Shown here: positions 17,936-26,377 of the stretch, in pieces | Layout of the letters: each line of letters opens with the position of its first letter | Numbering within the stretch: position 1 is the first letter of the stretch | From: Phlebopus portentosus | Lineage: Eukaryota; Basidiomycota; Agaricomycetes; Boletales; Boletinellaceae | NCBI GenBank assembly: GCA_037892935.1 | Contig: JAYXKI010000013.1 | Location: forward strand, 992,001-1,056,000 | Reading direction: 5' to 3' | Length of the DNA stretch: 64,000 nucleotides | The notes under the pieces: generated by a model | What the model saw: the letters and a program-made list of their open reading frames with translations, nothing else | Told to the model about the DNA's origin: nothing | Database searches by the model: none | Program-made: the position numbers and the translations under genes

Positions 17936-19353
17936 AAGGACAGACACTGGGGGAGTTTCTGGCGCACATTCAGGGACATGTCGGGGATGCAATCGCCGAA
18001 GCAGTCGTCACCAACCTCAGGCGAGAAGGCGAACAGCGAGACGTACGGATCAACTACGCGTTCGGTATTCTTCAGGCTCGTATTCTGGGAGCGGTAACAA
18101 TGGCCATTCAGGGCAGTCAATCAGCCCTTGCTCAACAAGTGGTCAACTCCCAGCAAGAGATTATTCGGCTCACTGGTACGGACTTCCTGCAGTTACACAC
18201 GCAGGCTAGCTACCTGGTCGAACAGGTCGAGGCTATTCGAGCCCGGATCAGCAATGCCGAGGAAGAACTCGCGGCCCAGTACTCAATCACGGAAGGCATT
18301 CGTCGGATCCAACAAACGATTAGGCTTCGTCAATCCTACCTGACGCAGCGAGCTAGGCGAGGAAGGGCAAGGTTGAGCCCTGACTCCCCGCTGCAAGGTA
18401 GAGGCCTAGGTCTAGCCAGTCGCTTCGAAAGCGTGAGCTCGGACTCCGACGACGACCAGATGCCCCACCTGATCCCAGCAAGTGAACGCTTTGTGGATCA
18501 GATGGTTGAGATCATTCGCCAGAGCAGGGAACCTGAAGGAACGGACACTCGAACAGGACAACCGTCGTTGCAGTTGCGACAGCAGGCAGTAGAAGTTGGA
18601 AGGAACTATGTCGCTGAGGTAGTTGCGGAACGAGGGCTGGTAGCACCTAATGTGCTCGCCCAAGAGGAACAGGAAGTCGAAGGAAGCATTGAAGTTGAAG
18701 AAGATCTCCCGGACTACGTCTCCACAGAAACGCAACCCGGAAGCCTGGACCAGCAAGCAGAAGAACTGCTGAGGGAGGTTATTCCCGAGTCACCACAGCC
18801 CTGGCCATCCAACGACGGATGGGGACCACCTCCCGATGCTGGGGAAGCATGGCAGGCGGACAACACGGCGGAAACGGGTTATGGCACGGGAATCCGGGAG
18901 CTCATGTGGAATGAGCAGGGAGAACTCGTCGAGGGAGCGATTCAACGGCTGGGATGGAATGGCCACTACGTCGAAAGGAACCACATTCAATACCCGCACC
19001 AGGACTCGCCGCCAGGATCGCCTACTCCAAGTGCTCTTGAGCTTGAGGAGAGAGAAGCAAGGCTCCAGGCGGTCAGTGAGTACTCCCCAGACTCTGATTA
19101 TATCTATGATCCTATCATTCGTCCTATCAGCTGCCCTATACCATCGGAGTTTCTCGACATACGAGAGGGACCACCGAGGCAGGGGGTAGCGAACATGGCG
19201 ATGGTAGTTTGGGTGCGAGGTAATAACGTAGAAGAGCCAACCAGCGAGGATCAAGAGTACTTCGATGCCAACGACGAATGGGAGACAGAAGAGGAAAGCG
19301 AGGAACACGAAAGCGGCGAAGAACGATACGAAGCTCGGGAAGAAAGGAGATAG
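17446..19353 (+). CDS. ORF0 of element I: coiled-coil protein upstream of gag, up to 635 aa
   Basis: The ATG at 17446 is the first AUG in the RNA if transcription starts at 16665. The first 60 residues hold a hydrophobic stretch (FWFTLCIVWFSSMVYVIA) that would be a membrane anchor if this start is used. From about residue 87 comes a long coiled coil (ALARISERLNSLHGRLDRMV, then ALRHAVIDLDNRLTSVDRSL), more helices to about residue 290, and an acidic C-terminal half rich in Glu, Pro and Ser. No protease, zinc knuckle or env motif is seen. Family 2 has a coiled-coil ORF0 at the same place. The region encoding residues 1-163 also lies in ORF A, so the true N-terminus is uncertain. Confidence 0.6.
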   Translation: MSPMELWQAGWSSFWFTLCIVWFSSMVYVIAQQLRGRISLLRGFGTLWTWVERQDNERSSPFRHAGRRFLLQTQRLAVPQPGPGERMESALARISERLNSLHGRLDRMVSADGQPNQVVSALRHAVIDLDNRLTSVDRSLRTLTATVARLYDMGSQYSENLTVEGQTLGEFLAHIQGHVGDAIAEAVVTNLRREGEQRDVRINYAFGILQARILGAVTMAIQGSQSALAQQVVNSQQEIIRLTGTDFLQLHTQASYLVEQVEAIRARISNAEEELAAQYSITEGIRRIQQTIRLRQSYLTQRARRGRARLSPDSPLQGRGLGLASRFESVSSDSDDDQMPHLIPASERFVDQMVEIIRQSREPEGTDTRTGQPSLQLRQQAVEVGRNYVAEVVAERGLVAPNVLAQEEQEVEGSIEVEEDLPDYVSTETQPGSLDQQAEELLREVIPESPQPWPSNDGWGPPPDAGEAWQADNTAETGYGTGIRELMWNEQGELVEGAIQRLGWNGHYVERNHIQYPHQDSPPGSPTPSALELEEREARLQAVSEYSPDSDYIYDPIIRPISCPIPSEFLDIREGPPRQGVANMAMVVWVRGNNVEEPTSEDQEYFDANDEWETEEESEEHESGEERYEAREERR

Positions 19354-19550
19354 GCCCTGGTTTAGAGCTGGGAGCTTGCCAGGAGGAAGGAAGACGCCCA
19401 AGAACCGACCGGGGAGGAAGGGTAAGGTGGCTAGTTGGAAAGCGGAGGTGGTACTCGCTGGATAACTTAGCTACTAAACCATGTATTATTGTAATGCGCT
19501 GAATGAGAGTGATACTCATAAAAATGTTGGTTGAATTTGTCTAGGTCAAT

Positions 19551-20573
19551 ATGTCAAACAAAGACATCATGAAGTATCCCTTGTTTAAGGGAAACCCTTA
19601 TGAGTCGCTTGAGAACTTCCAGAATCAAATGATCAGCCGGCTGAATGAAAAACATCCGAGCGACCCAGTCAAGAGGGTTAAGATTATTTTGGAATGTCTG
19701 CGAGGTCAAGCTCAGACTTGGGTTAATGGCAAGTGGGCCGTGAACAGAAATCAATTAGTCTCCACCTACAAGCGAGATGCGGATGGCAAGCTTGTTATGG
19801 ACAAGAAGGGTGGATGGGACAGCGAGGACGATCTATGGAACGAATTAGCGCTCAACCACAATGGCATTTTTGGACTTCAAGAAGAAGCCGAGCGGAATAT
19901 TAGGACGATTTATCAGGAACGGGCGCGGGTGAAGCAGTATAACAGGGCCTTTGACGACATTAGGATGAGGCTGCCAAAGCACTACGACCATCAGGCACTG
20001 ATTTACGAGTACAAGAGAGGACTCAATCAAACGATCCTAAAGGCCCTGCTTACGAATACAGACCACCCAGAATGGGACCTGAACCAATGGAAGGAGAACG
20101 CTAGTAATCTGGAGGCCAGTCTAATGGCTGCCAAGGTGATAGGCAGCAATAGGAAGTACACCCCTATGTTTAAAGATGGGCAGGCAGTATCGTACACGCC
20201 AGTGCCCCCAGAAGCTCGCCGTCCAGCTGAGTTTCTGGGTGAGCCTATGGACATCGACATGTCTAGGCGCTTTACTAGGGGGTCCCGAGGAGATGCCGGG
20301 ATATGCTGGGCATGCGGCAAGACAGGTCACTTCGCACGGGACTGCAATAATGTAGGGCGAGATACACAGGGAAGCCGTGGACACCGAACCAACTACAAGA
20401 GACGGGTGCAGAAGAGACGATCTGGCAAGACTGGCCGCTTCCTAAAACGCCGGGAAGTTGGGATTAGCAGCGATTCTGAAATGGAGGAACTACTGGACAA
20501 GAAAACGAAGTTACCAAGGCATAAGGAACGGGCTTCGTATGCCCTCGAGGAGGATTCCGAGGAGGATTTTTGA
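19551..20573 (+). CDS. gag: Gag of element I, 340 aa
   Basis: A retrotransposon Gag with a capsid-like N-terminal half (LENFQNQMISRLNEKH, LRGQAQTWVNGKWAVN, EYKRGLNQTILKALL) and one CCHC zinc knuckle CWACGKTGHFARDC at about residues 252-265, then a basic RNA-binding stretch and an acidic end. It would form the particle and bind RNA. ATG 19551 follows GTCTAG/GTCAAT, a possible splice acceptor, 197 nt after the ORF0 stop. The frame ends at a -1 frameshift signal leading into pol. Confidence 0.9.
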   Translation: MSNKDIMKYPLFKGNPYESLENFQNQMISRLNEKHPSDPVKRVKIILECLRGQAQTWVNGKWAVNRNQLVSTYKRDADGKLVMDKKGGWDSEDDLWNELALNHNGIFGLQEEAERNIRTIYQERARVKQYNRAFDDIRMRLPKHYDHQALIYEYKRGLNQTILKALLTNTDHPEWDLNQWKENASNLEASLMAAKVIGSNRKYTPMFKDGQAVSYTPVPPEARRPAEFLGEPMDIDMSRRFTRGSRGDAGICWACGKTGHFARDCNNVGRDTQGSRGHRTNYKRRVQKRRSGKTGRFLKRREVGISSDSEMEELLDKKTKLPRHKERASYALEEDSEEDF

Positions 20574-20603
20574 AGGGCCGCCAGTCAACATCGGACACTG
20601 GCG
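20564..20603 (+). promoter_or_regulatory. -1 frameshift cassette at the gag stop of element I
   Basis: In the gag frame the end reads G-GAT-TTT-TGA. GGATTTT resembles the GGAUUUA site of the mouse mammary tumour virus pro-pol junction. After an 8-nt spacer, CGCCAGT (20579-20585) pairs with ACTGGCG (20597-20603) around an 11-nt loop. A slip leads straight into the pol frame at TTG-AAG-GGC (20570). Confidence 0.6.
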
Positions 20604-23600
20604 AGGGCTCGAAGGACACACAAGAGATAAAGCGCCGATGGACTATTGCTAGACCAAACTCCAACCATCCCACTATACCCATTGACGTCATTCAGGGACA
20701 GAAAAAGGTTAATCTCTCGGCTATGATTGACTCCGGATCTGCAATCACTACTATTAGCCCCATGGTGGTACAGAGCCTAGGGCTGAGAACAGTGCCTGCA
20801 GAAGGTAATTATACCATCCGGAATGCCGATGGATCGATTAATCATGGTGGATGGACTCGGAACGTCAGAGCAATAGTGGACACAGGGATTACAAGAGGTT
20901 TAATGGACATCGCAGTGGTGGATACACACGAAGACAAGTTTCTCATAGGAAATGATTGGCTTGAACAGCATAAGCCAACTATCGACTGGACAAAGGGGAT
21001 TCTGCGCAAAGGCGGGAAGGAAATTGCATTTAATGGAACGGCACGATTGCGTTCCATACAGCTAATCCTAGCCCCAAGGAAGCTCCGGAAACGCAGAAGA
21101 TGGCGAAGAATTCCAGACTACATTCCACCCGAATGGGATGACGATGATGAAAAGGAAGAAGCTTGGGAAACTAGGGTCTATTACCACAGCGACATCGAAA
21201 CAGGACAAGAAACTGAGAAGGAAGACATAGAAGAAGAACCTACGATCGTACCACCAGACAAAGAAAAAGAAAAGGAATCAGCAGCACCGCTTGTCATGTT
21301 CGAAGAAGTCATGCACAAGCCGCCAGAACTCTCCTTCGCCAAGCAAGAAGGAAGATGGAAATTCTTTTGGTTCGGGGACAAGTGCCGAATAACGAAGGAC
21401 GATCAAAACTGGCACAACTTTAACAGTCTCGAGGATGCAGATGGTGCAGTGTACCGCACCATGGTCAGAGAAATGGACAAGGGCGCCAAACATGATGAAC
21501 TCCTTGATGAATATGGCGGCATGTATACGGCGCGTCTTCAGCTGATAGCAATTCAGGGAGGCCTGGGAACAACGACCTCACCAACAACATCTGAAGACCA
21601 AGCAAGAGTGCGGGAAGAAATACAGGCACAAATGACAATCGACGCAGAAGGATCTGATACGAGTAGAAGGAAGAAGCCTAGTGTACCACCTAAAGGAGGA
21701 AAGCCTGGACACTACGCACCCGATCCTCTCAAGATGCGTCGACAGAAGAGCGGAGGAAGTGGTACGGATTCAAACCCTGTCATAAGGAGTATAAGGGTGG
21801 AGTGGACTCCTCCATCCGTGCACGAGGGCCACAATGACTCAACCCTGGCAGTGCAAAAGCAGTCGGTAAGCTTCACCACACGAAGCAGAGGTACAAGCAG
21901 GAGTACTTCGGGTCGGGAGCGCCGTGGAACTAAGGCCACGAAGCGTACTAGGTTCGGCCACCTAGCGAGAACTCCTCCTACGAGAAACCGAGGAGTGACT
22001 AGACATGAGACGCCGTTCAAGGGTAGGCTAGTGTCTAGGAAAGTGGTCCACCCCAAAGGGAGGGTAGTCCCACTCAATTGGCACAGGGCCGAAGTTAGTA
22101 CGCCGCAATCATCAAGTAGGCTAGCTTCGGGAGCTCAAGTGCGCCCGCGAAGACCACGGTTTAAGAACCAAATGCAGGGCCCTGCTCCGACAGGGAAAAC
22201 AAACGGTAAAGGTAACAGGTTCATTTTGAATTATGCCGCGATGGAGCAGGAGCTCTCGCAGGGGCAGAAGAGGCGCCGATGGTGCACGCCTGTTGACTCG
22301 GTCTTGCAGCCGCCCAAAGTGGAAGGAAAAGTGCTAGAGAGAAGAGCTGGATCTGAGACGGAGTTCAAGGGTATCCTAGGATCGCACAAGCCTGCTACCT
22401 CAGGGGAAGCAGAGGACGCCTCTCGAAGAGGAAGGCCACCCAAGCCTCCTCACTGGATCCGCCGCCTAGAGCATCGACAAGTCGCATCACGAAGGGAACG
22501 CCTTCTCAAGTATAACAGCATAGCTCAAAAATATGCGCAGGAGAAAGCACTCGATGAAAGGATGGCAGACTCTGCTGGCGACAAATCTCTCGAGGAAATT
22601 CTTCCAAAACAAATATGGGAGTTCAGGGATAGGTTCGACAAGGATGCCGCCAAACGGCTGCCGAAGTCGGGACAATGGGACATGAAGATCGAGCTCCTAC
22701 CAGGAGCAGAGCTCCCGAAACCTGGACCGGTATATCCACTCGCTCCTGCTGAAAAGCGAGCGGTAGAAGAATGGATTCGCGAGGACCTGAAGAAGGGATG
22801 GATTCGTGTTGTAGGAAACCGAGTACCAGCTGAAGAAAAGGCGAACACTTGCGCACCGGTATTTGTCATAGCCAAGAAGACAATAGGCAAGGATGGCAAG
22901 CCGGAGTATAGAATTGTTATCGACTATAGAGGGCTGAATGCGGTGGTCATCCCAGACCACCAACCGATGCCTCTGTTACATATGCTCCCGGACGATCTTG
23001 CGCATGCCAAATGGTTCTCTACACTGGATTTGCGAAGTGGGTACAACAACATTCGAATACACCCTGGGCACGAGAAGTATGCCGCCTTCAGGACTCACAT
23101 GGGAGTATACCAGCCGATGGTAATGCAGTTCGGATTAATGAATGCACCTGCGGTATTCCAACGTGCAATGAACGAGCTCTTTCAGGACATGATTGGGCAG
23201 GGCATACTCAGTTATCTTGACGACATTATAGTCTATGCGGAAACGGAACAGGAACATTGGGACCTGCTAGCAGAGGTATTGCGCAGGTTAAGGGAAGCAG
23301 ACTTCTTCTGCAAACCAGAGAAGTGCTACTTCGGAAAGAAGGAACTCGACTATTTAGGATTTGTCGTTAACCAGTCGGGCATGCAGATGGATCCCTACAA
23401 GGTAAAAGCAGTTCAAGAATGGCCAGATTTGTCAAGCAAACGAGACATTCGAAAGTTTATCGGTTTCGCAAATTTCTACCGAAAATTTATCGAAGGCTTC
23501 GCCAAGATCGCTAGGCCATTAACGGAACTTATGTCTGGCAAGAAGACGTTTACCTGGGGAGAACGACAACAAGAGAGCTTTAGGAAACTTAAAGAAGCTT

Positions 23601-25861
23601 TTACCACTGCACCAATGCTAGTACGACCGGATCATGAGAAGCAATTTGTGCTGGAAACCGACGCGTCAAACTTTGCGATGGGAGCCGTGCTCTCGCAGCT
23701 TGGGGACGATGAAATTTTGCACCCCATTGGATATTGGTCGAACACCTATCGAGATGCCGAGAATAACTATCCAGTAATGGACAAGGAGTTACTAGCGATT
23801 GTCAAAGCCTTGAGCAACTGGAGGCACCACCTAGAAGGAGCGAAACATGAGATTCGAGTGGTTAGCGACCAAGCGAACCTTCGGTATTTCATGGGAGCTA
23901 GGAAGCTAAGTGGCCGCCAAGCAAGATGGGCGACATTTCTCAGCAGATTTCGATTTCGAATCGAGTATCGACCTGGAACCAAGAATTCACGAGCGGACGC
24001 ATTATCAAGAAGACCAGACTACGAACAGGGCCAAGAGGACCAGCCAGAACAAGTCCTACTTCCTCCGCAATTGTTCAGAACATCGGACCTGCCCATGCGC
24101 ACAGTACGGGTATTTGAGCTTACAGGGGGTCCAGAACTGGGAGAGAAGATTCGAGACGCCTATGAACGATCCAAAGAGCCAGCAATCGGAACGTTCGAAG
24201 AAGGATATTGGTGGAAGGATGATAAATTGGTTATCCCACCAGATGAAGAAGTTAAGAAGGAAATTGTACGACAGTGCCATGACGCACCGGCGTCAGGACA
24301 CCCGGGGTTACAGAAGACTATGGACAAACTGGAAAGAAGAGTTTGGTGGCCGAAGATGAGGGAATGGGTCGAAGAATATGTGCGCACATGCGACGTGTGC
24401 CAAAGGACGAAAGCGCGACGAGGAAAGACGCAACCACCGCTACAACCATTGCAGATAGCGACAAAGCCCTACGACGAGATTACCATGGACTATGTCACCG
24501 GACTTCCAACGACGAGCAAAGGAAACAATGCGATACTAGTGGTGGTAGACAGGTTCTCTAAAATGGGAACTTTTATACCTACTACAGTAAATGCAAACTC
24601 GAAGACCACTGCGGACTTGATGATCAATTATGTCTACAGCAAGGTCGGAACTCCGAAGACAGTAATCAGCGACAGGGGACCTCAATTCGCTAGCCGGTTT
24701 ACAGAACAGGTGAACCAGGCCCTCGGGATTGAAACGAAGCTTAGCACGGCATATCATCCACAAACAGATGGTCAAACAGAGCGAGTAAATCAAGAAATGG
24801 AACAGCTGCTACGTTGCTATTCCAGCTTGCAGCAAGACGATTGGGACGAACATCTACCTATGGCAGAATTCGCCTATAATAGTCGCTCTCACTCTAGTAC
24901 AGGCAAGACACCATTTGAATTGGTGTATGGATTTCAGCCGGAATTAGGATTCAAGCTTCCAATCCGAGGAACACAGGACTATGTGGCTATGCGAAAGAAG
25001 AATCAGGAAGAAGCAACAAAGGCGCTGGAGAAGGCACGAGACGCGATGAAGAGATTCGCGGACAGACACCGAGGCCCGATGCCGTCATTCGAAGTTGGCG
25101 ATAAAGTTATGTTAGATAGTCGGAATCTAACCTTGCTAGTTCCCACGAGGAAGCTAGGGGATAGAAACCTGGGACCTTATCAAGTTATCGCAAAGCATGG
25201 GCTAGTCAACTACGAATTGGATCTCCCAAAAGAGTTGAGGATCCACCCGGTGTTCTATGCAGGACTATTAATTCCCTATCGAGAAAGAAAAGATCCGGCA
25301 CAGAGAACAAGACCACCACCAGAAGTTATCGCTGGAGAAACCGAATACGAGGTTGAAGCGATCCGGGACATGAGGAAAAGGCACGGAAAATGGGAGTATC
25401 AGGTTAAATGGCTCGGCTACCCGGAGGAAGAAAATACCTGGGAACCTGTGGAAGGGCTACGCAATGCCCCAGAGAAATTGCGGGAGTATCACGAGAGGAA
25501 TCGTTGGCCGGACACGATAGATCTTCCCTCTAGAAAGAAGATCGCGGATATTATAGACTCTACGCAGAGAGTAATCGACATCAAGAAAGAAGATGATGAG
25601 TTCCTGAGGACGGCACTAGGAGAGTCCGTAGCTCAGAGGGTAATCAAGAGAAGGAGATACCAGAGCAAGACAGGTATCAAGCAGCGAGATTTCGGTTATC
25701 CGGAATGGCACAAGCGTCATTGGAGAGCTGCAAAAAGGCCATTCACTCGAAACAAAGCGCTGCCGGTTCGCAGATGGGATCTGCCAGAAGAAAAAGGGAA
25801 TCCTTCATACAAGGATTGGTTTTGGGCTGACTCCTCGGATAGTGAGTGCAGCGAGGCTTAG
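20570..25861 (+). CDS. pol: Pol of element I: protease, reverse transcriptase, RNase H, integrase, chromodomain
   Basis: The frame is -1 to gag and has no ATG at its start, so it is probably made as Gag-Pol; the open part is about 1763 codons. Protease: AMIDSGSAITTIS (about residues 51-63). A long low-complexity linker follows (200-650). Reverse transcriptase: IVIDYRGLNAVVIPDHQPMP and YLDD at 882-885. RNase H: FVLETDASNFAMGAVLSQ (about 1025). Integrase: HHCC zinc site HDAPASGHPGLQKTMDKLER to CDVCQRTK (about 1237-1281), then the DDE core MDYVTG, SDRGPQF and TERVNQE (about 1305, 1367, 1403). A C-terminal chromodomain, EYEVEAIRDMRKRHGKWEYQ continuing VKWLGYPEEENTWEPVEGL (about 1590-1635), marks a chromovirus and would guide integration to modified chromatin. 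ILSYLDD has Ser where O has Ile; the catalytic Asp pair is kept. Confidence 0.95.
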   Translation: MKGRQSTSDTGEGSKDTQEIKRRWTIARPNSNHPTIPIDVIQGQKKVNLSAMIDSGSAITTISPMVVQSLGLRTVPAEGNYTIRNADGSINHGGWTRNVRAIVDTGITRGLMDIAVVDTHEDKFLIGNDWLEQHKPTIDWTKGILRKGGKEIAFNGTARLRSIQLILAPRKLRKRRRWRRIPDYIPPEWDDDDEKEEAWETRVYYHSDIETGQETEKEDIEEEPTIVPPDKEKEKESAAPLVMFEEVMHKPPELSFAKQEGRWKFFWFGDKCRITKDDQNWHNFNSLEDADGAVYRTMVREMDKGAKHDELLDEYGGMYTARLQLIAIQGGLGTTTSPTTSEDQARVREEIQAQMTIDAEGSDTSRRKKPSVPPKGGKPGHYAPDPLKMRRQKSGGSGTDSNPVIRSIRVEWTPPSVHEGHNDSTLAVQKQSVSFTTRSRGTSRSTSGRERRGTKATKRTRFGHLARTPPTRNRGVTRHETPFKGRLVSRKVVHPKGRVVPLNWHRAEVSTPQSSSRLASGAQVRPRRPRFKNQMQGPAPTGKTNGKGNRFILNYAAMEQELSQGQKRRRWCTPVDSVLQPPKVEGKVLERRAGSETEFKGILGSHKPATSGEAEDASRRGRPPKPPHWIRRLEHRQVASRRERLLKYNSIAQKYAQEKALDERMADSAGDKSLEEILPKQIWEFRDRFDKDAAKRLPKSGQWDMKIELLPGAELPKPGPVYPLAPAEKRAVEEWIREDLKKGWIRVVGNRVPAEEKANTCAPVFVIAKKTIGKDGKPEYRIVIDYRGLNAVVIPDHQPMPLLHMLPDDLAHAKWFSTLDLRSGYNNIRIHPGHEKYAAFRTHMGVYQPMVMQFGLMNAPAVFQRAMNELFQDMIGQGILSYLDDIIVYAETEQEHWDLLAEVLRRLREADFFCKPEKCYFGKKELDYLGFVVNQSGMQMDPYKVKAVQEWPDLSSKRDIRKFIGFANFYRKFIEGFAKIARPLTELMSGKKTFTWGERQQESFRKLKEAFTTAPMLVRPDHEKQFVLETDASNFAMGAVLSQLGDDEILHPIGYWSNTYRDAENNYPVMDKELLAIVKALSNWRHHLEGAKHEIRVVSDQANLRYFMGARKLSGRQARWATFLSRFRFRIEYRPGTKNSRADALSRRPDYEQGQEDQPEQVLLPPQLFRTSDLPMRTVRVFELTGGPELGEKIRDAYERSKEPAIGTFEEGYWWKDDKLVIPPDEEVKKEIVRQCHDAPASGHPGLQKTMDKLERRVWWPKMREWVEEYVRTCDVCQRTKARRGKTQPPLQPLQIATKPYDEITMDYVTGLPTTSKGNNAILVVVDRFSKMGTFIPTTVNANSKTTADLMINYVYSKVGTPKTVISDRGPQFASRFTEQVNQALGIETKLSTAYHPQTDGQTERVNQEMEQLLRCYSSLQQDDWDEHLPMAEFAYNSRSHSSTGKTPFELVYGFQPELGFKLPIRGTQDYVAMRKKNQEEATKALEKARDAMKRFADRHRGPMPSFEVGDKVMLDSRNLTLLVPTRKLGDRNLGPYQVIAKHGLVNYELDLPKELRIHPVFYAGLLIPYRERKDPAQRTRPPPEVIAGETEYEVEAIRDMRKRHGKWEYQVKWLGYPEEENTWEPVEGLRNAPEKLREYHERNRWPDTIDLPSRKKIADIIDSTQRVIDIKKEDDEFLRTALGESVAQRVIKRRRYQSKTGIKQRDFGYPEWHKRHWRAAKRPFTRNKALPVRRWDLPEEKGNPSYKDWFWADSSDSECSEA

Positions 25862-25875
25862 GAAGGCTCATATTT

Positions 25876-26034
25876 GACCTGAACAAGTCGTTAAACTATT
25901 CCAAGCGTACTGGGACGTACCTTGTAAGTTGGGACCGACACTATCGAGGTCATACTTGACCTGAACAAGTCATTAAACTATTCCTAGCATGTTGGGAAGC
26001 ATCTAGTATGTTGGGAGCCGACACTCAGCGAGGC
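25876..26034 (+). repeat. 82-bp tandem repeat after pol of element I, two units
   Basis: GACCTGAACAAGTC recurs at 25876 and 25958 (period 82); the second unit diverges at its end. Element O has three units at the same place. Confidence 0.85.
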
Positions 26035-26055
26035 TTTGAGTTATTGAGCAAGTGT

Positions 26056-26191
26056 CACGTGACCGCCGCCTTTCTCTGAGAACAGGTTGAGCGTCAATCA
26101 CGTGACTGACACCCTCTCATCCAAACAGGAAGTGTTTAAGTCACATGACTGCCGCACTTTTGTTCGAATGGGTTGTGCGTCAGGTCACATG
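26056..26191 (+). promoter_or_regulatory. 43-bp-phased CACRTG array of element I
   Basis: CACGTG at 26056 and 26099 and CACATG at 26142 and 26186, all within TCACRTGA-like contexts, are spaced 43, 43 and 44 bp. The filler is only weakly repeated. These are E-box-type sites, 190-320 bp before the 3' LTR. A regulatory role is inferred. Confidence 0.5.
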
Positions 26192-26366
26192 ATCAATAAT
26201 GGGCGGAGGACTCTGGATGTACAGTGCTACAGTTATTCCAGACAAGAGGAATGAGACACTAGTACACAAGAAGAGTCTGGTCTAGGAAGCAACAATACGA
26301 AACAGCAAGATTATGGCTACCACAATTAAGGGATCCACACTCTCCTTGCAGTCCGAAGTGGATCTT

Positions 26367-26377
26367 AAGGGGAGGAA
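26367..26377 (+). other. Polypurine tract of element I
   Basis: AAGGGGAGGAA lies directly before the 3' LTR. A pyrimidine-rich CTCTCCTTGCAG ending at 26351 is a plausible splice acceptor just upstream. Confidence 0.85.
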
